Positions 25,601-38,100 of a stretch of 64,000 nt of DNA are shown here, piece after piece (position 1 is the first letter of the stretch; every line of letters begins with the position of its first letter). Under the pieces are notes generated by a model that saw only the letters and a program-made list of their open reading frames with translations, did no database searches and was not told the origin of the DNA. Both the position numbers and the translations under genes were made by a program. Source of the stretch: Parasponia andersonii (Eukaryota; Streptophyta; Magnoliopsida; Rosales; Cannabaceae); NCBI GenBank assembly GCA_002914805.1, contig JXTB01000415.1, positions 324,710 to 388,709 on the forward strand. The letters are read 5' to 3'.

Positions 25601-26460
25601 TAAAATGTCTTGTGTATAAGTAAATCACATAAACCACAAACGTTTATTGGAAACCAGTCTGATTTCATGTAGCAGAATGTCCTGTAGTTAAATAAATTAT
25701 ATAAAAACATTTGTCTTCCATATAATATAATCTCTTGTAGTTAACTACATCATAGGAAACCAATTTATTTTTAGCAAAATATCATATATATATATATAAG
25801 TAAATCACGGGAAATCATAAAAATTTCTTGGAAACTAGTTGAGTTTATTTTTAGCATAATGTCCTCTATGTAAGTAAATCACACGAAACCGTGGAAAGCA
25901 CGTTAGTTTACTTTTAGTAAATACTCTGTAGCTAAATAATTCACAGGAAACCACAAAAATTTATTGAAAACTAACTAGTTTCTATGTAGTGGAAGGTCCT
26001 GTAATTAAATAAATCACAGAAAACTATAAAGGTTTCCTTGAAACTAGTTTACTTTACTTTTAACAAAATATATTATACGTAAGTAAATCACTAAAACTTA
26101 CAAAGATTTCCTCAAAACTAATTTGGTTTCTATATTGCATAATACCTTATAGCCTACTAAATCACAAGAAACTAAAAAAATTTCTAAAAAAATCAGCTTG
26201 GTTTACTTTTAGCAAAATATCTTGTATAAAAGTAAATCATAAAAAACTACAAAAATTTATTGAAAACTAATTTGGTTTACTTTTAGCAGAATACTTTGTA
26301 TATAAGCAAATTATAGAAAACTGCACAGAGTTCTTGGAAATCAGTTTGGTTTTTCATATATCATAATGTCATATAGCTAACTAAATCATAGTCTAGGAAA
26401 TCGGTTTGGTTACCAAAAATCAAATTTACCATGCAAAATTAATTTATTTCATGACAAAAT
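25600..26460 (-). repeat. Minisatellite family S1, array 1 (unit about 75-80 bp)
   Basis: About ten degenerate units in a row carry, in order, 'gtaaatcaca(g/a)aaa', 'ccacaaa(a)atttcttggaaac', 'tagtttggttta', 'cttttagcaaaatgtc' and 'tgta'. The reverse complement matches the array at 47470-48060, so I call this one minus relative to that one. Units differ by many substitutions, indicating age. Confidence 0.75.
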
Positions 26461-27744
26461 CAATGCTTAATTATTAACTTGTTTGAGTTGCTTCTTACAA
26501 TAAATAACTCATGAATTTGGGTTATACAATAAAGAACATCGACTTGTTTGAGTTGTTTTATACTTGATTCATTTCTTGAAAGATCACAACGAACGATGCC
26601 TAATTTAGTTGGAATTAACGAGGAAAAAAGAAAGGGAAACATATTTCCTACTTGTCAGAAAAAAAAAATAAAAAAAAAGGCTTGTGCTCCTAGCTAAAAG
26701 AAGAAAAATATTAATATCCAATTAATTATAGATTACAACTAGTATTTTTTTTAAATATCACCAAAAAAAAAAAAAGGACATCCACAAACCAATAATACAT
26801 TCCCTTGATAAAGAAGATGAATTTATGTCGATTAGTATTGCCAAGAAAAACAAAATCGTTGTCTTTCTTTATCATTGTTGTACAATATTAAAATGACTGT
26901 AGTTCATAGTGGTAAACAATTTGGCTCTGTTAATTGCAACTTTCTCATCACCAACAACCTATACCCATCTCTTACACATATTTCATCAAGCAGTTTGACA
27001 GCATTATTAAATTGCATAGAGATTACTTCTAAAATCTTTCATTAGAATGAAATCTCATTCTAAATCATCCTTATAGTTGTTCACATATATATAAATATAT
27101 ATATATATATATATGTGTGTATATTTACAGCTATAAGTTAGTACCATACCATGTTTGGCAGATTTTCACTTCGCCAAGCGCAGGCAACTCCAAAATTAAT
27201 AGCTATTTCTCTCACACCTAATAACTTTTCACAATAAAGAAAAAAAAAATCCACATTCCAAAGAAAGAAAATAAACAACGAACAAAGATGGGAAATTTGT
27301 TTATATCGGTTTTGGGCAACTCATAGAAAGCATGGTTATCAACTGGATTCGCACAGGGGGTCTTAGGTAGGGACAAAATTGTCAATAAAACTCATCTAAT
27401 AAAGTTTTTGAGGCGTAGATCACTGCGGCTTTATCTCACAACGACGATCTAAACTCAACCATAATGAACCGAGACAACTTCAAGATCAGAGCTTATGTGA
27501 AGAATTTTGATTTGAAATAGGTTGGACTGAACAAAGAGAAGAAGAATGAGTTATGGGTAAGAGTTTGTGTGAATACGACATTTTTCTAAAAAAGTTCGTA
27601 CAATAATTATTAAACTAAGCCGGACCGTATTTGCGGAAATAATTTTCCTAAAATCATATTCAATGTCATTTTCCCTTGAATTTCACCCATTCAATATAAA
27701 ATTGAATGTGTATTTTGGGAACCAATTTGATTCAATATTCCATA
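26461..27744. other. Intergenic DNA with (TA)n, left flank of the retrotransposon
   Basis: No gene found. A TA run lies near 27089-27115. The direct repeat GCTAG at 27745-27749 at the right edge is the target-site duplication of the neighbouring retrotransposon. Confidence 0.6.
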
Positions 27745-27749
27745 GCTAG

Positions 27750-28609
27750 TGTGAGACCCGTTCACAAATCATACACCATGTGGATGATTAAGAGGCAGAA
27801 CAGGTCACAAATGAGGCCCACCATCCGACAGTTATCGAGAATGATTAGCTAAAGGTCACGCGGGTCGCACATGATACCAAATCAGTTATTGGGCTTCCCA
27901 AGGTTAGGGCCGGGCCCATCACGGACCTTGGACAGGTCCGGCCTAGTCCGACCCTTACCTTGACAGCTGGGGGGTCGGAACCTCCAAGAGTCTTCCACCT
28001 GAATACAATGGCCCTTACCTCGACAGTTGAAGGGGTCGGAAGCCCCAAGGGTCCTCTATCTGAATATAATGGAAAGCAACTCACGATTCCAGACTCAGAC
28101 AAAACATTTAATACAATCCTGGGTAGGCGTGCGCAAGAGGCAAGCCGTCCTGACAGAACGACGATTTACTCAAATCTCACCCCTGACAGATTCAAACCGT
28201 AGGAGGCGGCGGAAATCAGGCTACGGCGATATAGAGGAGATCACGGAAATCTCGGCCCGTGACTTCTGAAAAAAGTTTCGAGGAGAAAGGTACTCAGTCC
28301 TGAGATTGAGACCGGCATGGTTCACAATCTCGGGATTATTTATATAAGAGCCATGCATTCTCGAGAGGGGCATGTACGCTTACAAAAAAAAAGATATATT
28401 CATACTGAAATATTTTTCCTTGCTACCCTATATCAAAGATAAACCACTGACTTAAGCATCAGAGAGTCTTTGTAGGTAGCCACCCCTGCCTCTCCGACCC
28501 TGCTTGGAGTTCAGAGTACTTTGGGACAGCGAGGACACATGGACAGTTGGAGAATACAACATCAGTAGTTCGAGACACGTGGACAGCTGGTGAGAAATTT
28601 ACTCCAACA
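27750..28609 (+). repeat. 5' LTR of element 1 (860 bp)
   Basis: Starts TGTGAGACCC and ends CTCCAACA. A TATA box TATATAA lies at 28341-28347, the likely start of the genomic RNA. Two copies of a ~60-bp internal repeat (cccttacctcgacag...gaatacaatgg) lie at 27952-28011 and 28012-28072; the 3' LTR has three. Confidence 0.95.
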
Positions 28610-28612
28610 GTT

Positions 28613-28630
28613 TGGTGCCGTCTGTGGGAA
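28613..28630 (+). other. Primer binding site of element 1
   Basis: TGGTGCCGTCTGTGGGAA starts three bases after the 5' LTR. TGG is the complement of a tRNA CCA end. The first nine bases match the complement of plant tRNA-Asp with one difference, the rest poorly, so the primer tRNA is not settled. Confidence 0.7.
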
Positions 28631-30950
28631 CAAACGGTTGAGCGTGAGGAAAAGAGTGGGATACTCGCGATCGCGCTCTCCACGAACAAAAAGCCATACA
28701 ACGTCTGATGGCACCCTCAAGGATGACAACCAGGAGCGCACGTCCCGATGCCGAAGGGAGCTCCCGAGAAGCACGACCGGATCTAGAGCAGAAGCTGGAT
28801 CAGATGCTTGCCACCTTTGCAGAAGCAAACCGGAAGGTAGACATGGCTCACGAAGCCGTCCTGGGTTTAAGGGACGAAGTCGCAGAGGTACGCAGAGATA
28901 ACGCCCGCCTCGAAGGGCTACTGGCGAGCGAAGATAGGACCCAGCGGAGAGAAGATTTTGACGAAGAAGTCCAGCAAGAATTCGGAAATCAACCGCGAGG
29001 GGAAGCTCCCACACCCTCCGGATCGCATATGCAGGGGGCACGTCAAAGCCAGTCGAGACCGTTCTGAACCAGGGGCGCAATGGGCGGAAGGCACCATGGA
29101 AGCCCAGGAGGTACGCCTCCCGACTGGAAGCAAGAAATGATGGCGGAGTTGGGTAAGAGACTCGGGGCCCATCACAGCCAGACCTCCGACGATCTAGCGG
29201 AGCAAACTATGTGAGGGATCAACTGGACGGCCTTCACCGACTGGATCCAGATGGAGCCCAGGCCGAGAAACTTCACGACCCCGACCTTTAGGCCATTCGA
29301 GGGAAAAACCGACCCCTTCGACCATATATACCATTTTCAGCAGAAGATGGCTTTGGAGACCAGGGACGAGGCTGTACTCTGTAAAGTCTTCTCTACGACC
29401 CTGGCAGGACCGGCCCTGTTGTAGTTCAGGCAGCTCCCGGAAAAATCTATAAACGGGTTTGAAGATTTCTACAAGCTCTTTTTGAAGTAGTATGCGGGTG
29501 TGCGGAGACAGCAAAAAACTATGCGAGACCTAGACCGATTAGAGCAGGTCGCAGATAAGTCTCTATGACAGTACCTCTCGTGCTTCCTCGAGGTAATGTC
29601 CTTGGTCCATAATGCTGATTCGGTTCAAGCCGCAGGCTCATTCGTCAGGAGCCTGCAGCCAGGATCAATGTTATCGGACCACCTCCTTCTAAATCTTCCG
29701 TACGATATAGCAGACTTCCAGGAAAAGTCGGAAGGGGTATTCAGGGTGCTGGAAAGCCACCAGAAGGCGCCCAAGACCTCTGCTGCAATAACAACGACCC
29801 CAGTACCACCCCTGGCCACGTAAGGGGTGAAGAGGCCCTCATCGGGCCAAGGGCCGGCTCCGAAGCAGGAAGTCCCCATCCGGAACAGTCAGGAGGGTGG
29901 CAAGAGGAGGAAGACGACCCGCGACCCTCTGCCGAAGTATGAGCTCAATACGCCGATCGACGTGATCTACCTCCAAAACAAGGACAGGGGCATTTTCAAA
30001 GACCCACCCAAATCTGGCGTCCCTGAGCATATGAAGAACAGGAACAGGTATTGCCAATTCCACAAAGACTTCAGGCACGACACCATCCACTGCCGCAAAC
30101 TTTACCCTCAGATCATGAAGGCAATCTACGCTGACAGGCTGAAGCAGTACGTGAAAACCGGCGGAACCCAACCGCTGGAAGATGTCACCAGGCCTGAGAA
30201 AGGGAAGCAGGCCTAAGCCTCTGGGTCGGGAGAGCAGACCCTGAGGATAGTGCTGACCATTGTGGGCAGAACAGAGCCAACCCAGGATCAAGAGGAAAAA
30301 GAAAGATGCCTCAAAAGAGCTGAGGGTAGGGTGAAGCGCTTGAGGGGGATGGGCCACTCCGTCAACCACTTGATATCAGGAGAAAGCCGCACATCCGCCA
30401 CCCCCATCGTTTTCACCCAGCAAGATTTAGCCACGGTGCACCATCCTCATGACGATCCCTTGGTAATTAAACTGCAGATCAACTCCGCATTGGTCGGAAG
30501 GGTCCTGGTCAATGGTGGAAGCAACGTCGATATCCTATTCCTCAGCACATTCGAGAATATGGGTTTGGATAGAAGTGCACTCAGGCCGACCTGTCAACCG
30601 TTATTCGCTTTCGACAGCACGAGGGTCTGCCCTTTGGGCATCGTGACCCTTAATGTCTGCGCAGCTGAGAGGTGCTTGGACGTGGATTTCATCGTTATTG
30701 ACTGCCAGTCCTCCTTCAACATCATCATGGGAAGGGGATGGATCCACGCCATGCATGGGGACACTTCCACCCTCCACCAGGTCTTAAGATGTCAATCAAA
30801 GGACGGTACATACACAATTGACATCAAGGGAGACCAGACCTCTGCGAAGAAATGCTTTTCAGCCGCTCTGAGGGGAACCGACACGGATGCAAGCACCGCA
30901 ACCGAGAAAGGATAGCAATCAGAGGACCGCCTACCAGCATACATGAAGCA

Positions 30951-31917
30951 AATCGAAGAGGAATCTGACGGCCCCGAATCCACGATTGAGGAGATGGCAG
31001 CGGTCCCTTTGAACGAGGCAGAGCCGACGAAGGTGGTTCTGATCGGGGCCTTATTACCCGAGGAGCAAAAGAACGAGATACTGGAATTCCTGAAGCAGAA
31101 TGAGGACGTCTTCGCATGGTCCCACGATGATATGCCTGGGATAGACCCCGAACACTCCTACCACCGCCTAAACATAGACTTCCATTTCCCTTCAGTCAGG
31201 CAGAAACCCCGAAGGTTCGCACCAGAGAAAAACAGGGCGATCAACAAGGAGGTAGAAAAGCTGCTGAAGAGCGGTCTGATCAGGAAATGCGTATACCCGC
31301 GATGGGTCTCCAAACCGGTAGTGGTGAAAAAGAAAAACGGTAATGACCGTATTTGTATAGACTTCACCAACCTGAACAAAGCCTGCCCGAAGGATAGTTT
31401 CCCCCTGCCAAGAATCGACCAAATGGTAGATGCNAATCGAAGAGGAATCTGACGGCCCCGAATCCACGATCGAGGAGCTGGTAGCGGTCCCTTTGAAAGA
31501 GGCAGAGCCGGCGAAGGTGGTTCTGATCGGGGCCTTATTACCCGAGGAGCAAAAGAACGAGATGCTGGAATTCCTGAAGCGGAATGAGGACGTCTTCGCG
31601 TGGTCCCACGATGATATGCCCGGGATAGACCCCGAACACTCCTGCCACCGCCTGAACATAGACCCCCATTTCCCTTCAGTCAGGCAGAAACCCCAAAGGT
31701 TCGCACCAAAGAAAAACAGGGCGATCAACAAGGAGGTAGAAAAGCTGCTGGAGAGCGGTCTGATCAGGGAATGCGTATACCCGCGATGGGTCTCCAACCC
31801 GGTAGTGGTGAAAAAGAAAAACGGCGACGACCGTATTTGTATAGACTTCACCAACCTGAACAAGGGCTGCCCGAATGATAGTTTCCCCATGCCAAGAATC
31901 GACCAAATGGTAGATGC
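30951..31917 (+). other. 483-bp repeated segment around the N at 31434, probable assembly artefact
   Basis: 30951-31433 and 31435-31917 are colinear, each exactly 483 bp, with scattered substitutions (for example ATGGCAGCG against CTGGTAGCG). The first copy ends at the N and the second starts right after it. An unmerged overlap between contigs from two element copies explains this better than a real duplication. Confidence 0.85.
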
Positions 31918-33925
31918 GACGGCGGGATTCAACAGAATGAGCTTTCTGGATGCCTACTCCGGATACAACCAGATCCCCCTGTACGCGGAAGACCAGATCC
32001 ACATGGCTTTTATCATGGAACGAGGTCTGTACTGCTACAGGCGTATGCCATTTGGCCTGAAGAACGCAGGGGCAACCTACCAGAGGTTCATGAATAAAAT
32101 GTTCGCCAGGCTACTAGGAAAGACTATAGAGGTCTACATCGACGACATGGTCGTGAAGAGCAGGGAGGATTCAGACCATCTGAGGCACCTGGACGAATGT
32201 TTTCAGATTCTGAGGCAACATCAGATGCGTCTGAATCCCAAGAAGTGTGCGTTTGGGGTATCCTCTGGACAATTCTTGGGGCATATCGTGAGCCGGAGGG
32301 GTATTGAGGCAAACCCGACCCAGCTAACCTCGATCGCGAATGTGCAGAGACCCTCATCCATTCGAGAGGTCCAACGCCTGGCCGGGAAGATAGCTGCTCT
32401 CAGCCTATTCGTATCCAAGATGTCCGATCGATGCAAGTCTTTCTTCCAATGCTTGAAGAAAAGCTCTACTGCCATCTGGGGGGAAGAACAGGACAGGGAA
32501 CTGGCAGACCTCAAGCTGTATCTGAGTCACCCACCTATCCTGGCTTCCCCGGCAGAGGGGGAGCGTCTGTACGCCTATTTAGCGGTGTCCAAAGTAGCGG
32601 TCAGCGCCGTACTGTTCATCGAGGAAGATGGTAAACAGAAACCGGTGTTTTACATAAGCCGCATGCTCCTAGATGCCGAAACCCGATACAGTGTGGCAGA
32701 AAAGCTAGTCCTCGCTCTAGTCAACGCTAAAAAGAAACTCCGACTGTATTTTGAGGCGCACTCGGTCACTGTGTACACGGACTTCCCCATCCGTCAAATC
32801 TTGGCCAAACCAGACCTGTCGGGACGACTGACCAAATAGGCCATCGAGCTGGTGATATACGATATCGAATATCAGCCTCGAACGGCAAAGAAAGGACAGG
32901 TCATGGTGGATTTTCTGGTCGAAATCGAATCCTTTGGCGAGCGGCATGACCCGAATCAGATGTCTTAACTTCACCCCCCTTCAGCCTGGACGCTCTACAC
33001 AGACGGATCCACGAATGCCTCAGGGTCGGGTATCGGGATAGTCTTGCAGACCCCAACGGGTCTCAGAGTTGAGAAAGCTTTGAGGCTCGGCTTCCAGGCG
33101 ACTAACAACGAGGCGGAGTACGAGGCACTGTTGCAAGGCCTTGAGTTGGCATTACACTTCGGAGTAGAGGACATCGCCGTGAAGACCGACTCGCAGTTGA
33201 TCGCGGGTCAGGTCAGGAGAGACTTCGAAGTAAAAGAACTGAGGTTGCATAGGTACTTCTCCAAAGTGATGGGGGCAAAAGCTCGCTTTGGCAATTTCAA
33301 TATCGAACCGATCCCCAGGGAGATGAACCAGAGTGCTGACGCGCTAGCTAAGAGTGCATCAATCGGGGGCACCGTTGAAAGCATAGAAGTTCTCTTAGAT
33401 GGCGGGAGCATGGAGGACCCCCCGCAGACCCCTGCGCACCACGTGTTTGCAATCGGCGCTGCTGACGAAGGGTGGATGAAGCCTATCACACAGTATTTGA
33501 CATTGGGGAACCTGCCCGCAGACCCTCGGGAAGCGAGGTCAGTCAGGTTAAAGGCCGCCACGTACTCTATGATGGGTGAACAGTTATACAAGAGATCGAC
33601 GATGGGTCCGATGCTACGCTGCATAGGCCCCGTCGAAGCGCAAAAACTAATGGAGGAAATCTACGAGGGAGTATGTGGCAACCACTCTGGTGGGCGCAGC
33701 CTCGCCCATAAAGCTCTAACGGCCGGATACTTTTGGCTGTACATGATGGCGGAGGCAGTCGAATTCGTAAAAAAATGTGATAAATGCCAGAAGTTCACCC
33801 CGATGAAACGTCAGCCCGCGGAGATTCTTAATTCGAACATAACTCCTTGGCCGTTTGCCAAGTGGGGTCTGGATATCATCGGAGAGCTCCCCAGAAGTCC
33901 AGGAGGAAAGAGATACGTCATGCTG

Positions 33926-33926
33926 N
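33926..33926. other. Single-N gap inside integrase
   Basis: The peptide passes from GGKRYVML straight to KEIHADYGMQF across the N. In the family several tens of residues of the catalytic core lie between these motifs. Unlike the other internal gaps there is no repeated flank, so real sequence is missing here. Confidence 0.8.
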
Positions 33927-34590
33927 CGAAAGAGATACACGCCGACTATGGCATGCAATTCCAAAATGCTAAGCTCAAGAAGTTGTGCGAGCTGTATGAT
34001 ATAAGGCTCAGTTTCTCTTCCGTGAACTACCCTCAGGGGAACGTCAAGCAGAGGCGACGAACAAAGCCATATTCAGCAACATCAAGAAGAACTTGCAGGA
34101 GGCTAAAGGCAAGTGGTTAGAAGAGCTGCCGGCCATTGTGTAGGCCTATCGAACCACAGAGCAGAGGTCTACTGGGAGAACGCCATTCACCATGGTCTAC
34201 GGATCAGAGGCTTTGATCCCGACCAAGGTCGGCCTCCCGACCCTCTGCTCCGAAGTGGTAAAAGATGCCCCCCTAAATGAGCGCCGGTTAAGCCGCAACA
34301 CAGACCTCCTGGAAGAAACGAGAAACATGGCCTTGGTCCACCTGGCTTCATACCACCAACAGGCTAGGTCCTACTACATGAAAAATGTTAGTGCCCGACG
34401 ATTTAACGCCGGGGATTGGGTCCTGAAAGCTAGAACAGGGAATTCCTCGAAACTGGACTCCAATTGGATCGGACTCTATGAGGTAATCAAAGTGCTCGAC
34501 AATGGTGCGTAAGTCTTGAAGGAACTCAAAATGGGGAAAAATGTGCCGAACACGTGAAACGCTCAGCACTTGAAAAAGTATCACGTGTAA

Positions 34591-35175
34591 GGCACATACA
34601 TATGATGTAAGACCATGTGAATGCCTATGTTGTTGAAAAGCCTAAATCTTAGACAGGTCATGTTCTCTTTTTCCACATAGATTTATCTTTGGGATCTGCC
34701 CACAGCGGCAGACCCTACATACTACTAATGCATGAGACCTATATGAGCGTTCATATTATTATAAAACTTATCTCCGGAATAGGTTAAGGTCTTCCGGAAA
34801 AGGGCCTGCCCTCACTGACAGACCCGACGCTTCAGGTGCACGGGCGAAAGATACCAGGCCACTACGGAAGAGGGTCTGCCCACAGAGGCAGACCCAACGT
34901 TTTGTTTGTGCAGGCTAAAAATACTACCAGGTTGCCACGGAAAAGGGGCTTCCACAGTTGCGGACCATACGCACTATTCGCGCAATCAATGCTCGCACAA
35001 TGGGACTCACATCCATATTTTTGCATGATCAGGGCGTGAACGGATTTGGAGTCTACCCATTGGAAGTAGTCCAGAACCAAACCAAAACATGAAGACAGAA
35101 ATCAAAATTAAAGCCTGTTTATTATGTCTTAAAAGTACAAAGCACGCGGTCAATGGTGGTGAGCGCTCATGAACC
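34591..35175. repeat. 3' non-coding region of element 1 with ~70-bp tandem repeats
   Basis: From about 34720 to 35005 three to four degenerate units of about 70-73 bp repeat: 'cggaagagggtctgcccacagaggcagacccaacg...caggctaaaaatactaccaggttgccac'. Each unit holds a small palindrome (gggtctgcc...ggcagaccc). The region separates the converging gag-pol and antisense genes. AATAAA on the minus strand at 35123-35118 would serve the antisense gene. Confidence 0.7.
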
Positions 35176-38100
35176 TTACTTGCGGGATACAGGTCTAGTG
35201 CGGACTCTTAAGGAGACGTCGAAGTGATAATGCCCTGTCTGTTCCCAGTAAGAGCCAAGCCCAGATCTTCTCCTTTGCAACGACGGGTCCAAGCAATGGT
35301 CGACCAACCCTTGGAGCTGGTTTCGAGCACGGTCCCACTTAGGGTCGGAAAAATCTAGCCACACACGCAGGTCGAACTCTGCCAAAACAAGTTATAACAA
35401 GAGTTATGCCTCCATGAAACCGGATGATTCAAAACTTGCACCCCTATCTTCGGAACTAATTTTGGCAGTCATAACCCAAAGAAGACTCACTAATAGTCCG
35501 AAATCGAGTCCATAAAATTATTTATACAGACGGTCGGACGCGGTCAACAAAGAAAAAGAAAACAGACTAAGGAGAATTGCACGATTCTTATTATTTGTTT
35601 GAAGGATTACAACGAAGGTCAGCATTACAAATGTACAAAGTTAGAGACCCTAGTCACCTCCGTCCATGGGAGCGCGGCCAATCCCAGTGCTTGGACCGGC
35701 CCCGGTGGAGGGTGGCGTGGCAGGGTCAGATTCGTCACTAGATACAATGACCGCGCCAAACACTTCACCAGTTGAGACCTCAAGGCTAGGCTGAATATCA
35801 AGGGCTTCCAGAGTTCGATCTGGCGGACCAGAAGCGGGGACAAGCTCTATGGCACCAGGAGCAGATGTAGAGGGCCCATCCTTTTCCGTGGCAAGCATCT
35901 CCAGCATGTCGCCTGGGTACGTGATATTGATCTCGTCCCTGAGCTGCTGCATATAGTGCTTGACGGAGTAATGGTCCCTCTCGATGCCTTTCTGATCGTC
36001 AAATTGGTCTGGCGTCACCACCTCAGCGTGGTTTTCAAACTCTCTATTCTCCCAGCCAGACCTGTAGCTTTTTGCAAAAAGGACGTCCACCTGCCTCTGG
36101 TACCTTGTCTTTAATTTCTCCGCGTCTGCCAGCCTATCCTTCAGCATTGCCAACCTAAGCTCCACTTGCCGCTACGATAAGTCGACCAATAAAAAGTTAA
36201 TACCAGCGAGGTCCTCGCAATGTTTACGAGACATCCCCACCTGAGCACCTATCAGATTTTTGTGGTCCAAAAAGAGATATCGGTTTACCTCATGGGACTG
36301 GTCAAGCCTGCGTTGCAGAGCGTGGGCCTCTAGCTTGGCTACCGCCTCGGCTTTTCTTGCTTCCTTGGCGTCCTCAACAGCCTGGTCACGAGCAATGAAG
36401 GCCAATCCCATCTCTGCCCCCGTACTCTGTAGCTCTTGCTCCTTGATCCTCAGCTCGCCCTGGGCTAGTCTGGGGGTTCAGATTGGACAAGTTTGTCAGC
36501 CTCCGCCTGAGCCAGTCTCGCAGCCAGCTCCTCGCGTCTGTTCCTCTCGACACTCAGAGCGTGAGCCACCGCGCTGCTGACCCTCGCTTCCTCGAGGCTC
36601 CGATATATGTCAAAGTCGGACCTCAATTCGATGAGGGCGGCCCCGCTGCGCTCGGCCAGTATAGAACAGGAACTCAGCTCCTTGGTCAGATCTCTGACAC
36701 GAGAAGAGTAGAAGGAATGGATGGCAGACAGCTGCAAGTTAAACAACAAAGGGGGAGTCAGCATTTAGCAAAGATGTTGAAAAACATAGAAGTAACCGAG
36801 TGTAACAAACCTGCGCGAAGTTGCGGGTGGCCACGAGCTCGACATTCTCCGACGCGAGCGCCTCTAGCTCCGGCTCCGTGGATGGACCCTCCCTTTGGGT
36901 ATCGCCCACACCCGAGGAACATAGCCCTGCCCTGCTGGCTACAAGGGCACCCTCTCTGCCTGCCGGGCACGCCTCCAAGGCAATGGCGATGGGGACTGAG
37001 GGAAGTCCNTACAGACGGTCGGACGTGGTCAACAAAGAAAAAGAAAATAGACTAAGGAGAATTGTACGATTCTTATTATTTGTTTGAAGGATTACAACGA
37101 AGGTCAGCATTACAAATGTACAAAGTTAGAGACCCTAGTCACCTCCGTCCATATGAGCGCGGCCAATCCCAGTGCTTGGACCGGCCCCGGTGGAGGGTGG
37201 CGTAGCAGGGTCAGATTCGTCACTAGATACAATGACTGTGCCAGACACTTCACCAGTTGAGACCTCAAGGCTAGGCTGAATATCAAGGGCTTCCGGAGTT
37301 CGATCTGGCAGACCAGAAGCGGGGACAAGCTCTATGGCACCAGGAGCAGATGTAGAGGGCCCGTCCTTTTCCGTGGCAAGCATCTCCAGCATGTCGGCTG
37401 GGTACGTGATACTAATCTCGTCCCTGAGCTACTGCATATAGTGCTTGACGGAGTAATAGTCCCTCTCGATGCCTTTCTGATCGTCAAATTGGTCTGGCAT
37501 CACCACCTCAGCGTGGTTTTCAAACTCTCTATTCTCCCAGCCAGACCTGTAGCTTTTTGCAAAAAGGATGTCCACCTGCCTCTGGTACCTTGTCTTTAAT
37601 TTCTCCGCGTCTGCCAGCCTATCCTTCAGCACTGCCAACCTAAGCTCCGCTTGCCGCTACGATAAGTCGACCAATAAAGAGTTAATACCAGCGAGGTCCT
37701 CGCAGTGTTTACGAGACATCTCCACCTGAGCACCTATCAGATTTTTGTGGTCCAAAAAGAGATATCGGTTTACCTCATGAGACCGGTCAAGTCTGCATTG
37801 CATAGTGTGGGCCTCTAGCTTGGCTACCGCCTCGGTTTTTCTCGCTTCCTTGGCGTCCTCAACAGCCTGGTCACGAGCAATAAAGGCTAATCCCATCTCT
37901 GCCCCCGTACTCTGTAGCTCTTACTCCTTGATCTTCAGCTCGCCCTGGGCCAGTCTGGGGGCTTCAGATTGGACAAGTTTGTCAGCCTCCGCCTGAGCCA
38001 GTCTCGCAGCCAGCTCCTCGTGTCTGTTCCTCTCGACACTCAGAGCGTGAGCCACCGCGCTGCTGACCCTCGCTTCCTCGAGGCTCCGATATATGTCAAA

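Larger units (their letters stand above)
28708..34590 (+). pseudogene. gag-pol: gag-pol polyprotein of element 1, broken by many stops
   Basis: One reading frame runs through gag, protease and the start of RT (28708-31433), with stop codons at 29065, 29212, 29422, 29488, 29566, 29821, 30214 and 30913. After the N at 31434 the frame resumes in another phase with stops at 32837, 32966 and 34141. Domains: gag core (about 29221-29820); a CX2HX4HX4C-like knuckle (YCQFHKDFRHDTIHC, near 30048); protease with VLVNGGSNVDILF at 30508, where the catalytic Asp is Asn; RT with YIDDMVVKS (near 32140) and SGYNQIPL; Ty3-type RNase H (near 32560-32850); a second, archaeal-type RNase H (LYTDGSTN at 32992, NNEAEYEALLQG, DSQLIAGQV, NQSADALAK); and integrase with an H-H-CDKC zinc finger (33680-33790) and WGLDIIGELP. 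The integrase core is cut by the gap at 33926, and a 1-bp deletion shifts the frame near 34038. The GPY/F-like region reads GLYEV. Transcribed from the 5' LTR if at all; not functional. Confidence 0.93.

Noticed and set aside
28590..29514. Overlapping ORFs on both strands in the gag region
   Set aside because: GC-rich coding sequence leaves other frames open; only the frame starting at 28708 continues into gag and protease motifs.
30951..31917. True tandem duplication of the RT domain
   Set aside because: Both copies are 483 bp and meet exactly at an N, and the same pattern recurs at 37009. An assembly cause is simpler.
32124..32514. Minus-strand ORFs opposite RT
   Set aside because: Shadows of the conserved RT frame, which carries YIDDMVVKS.
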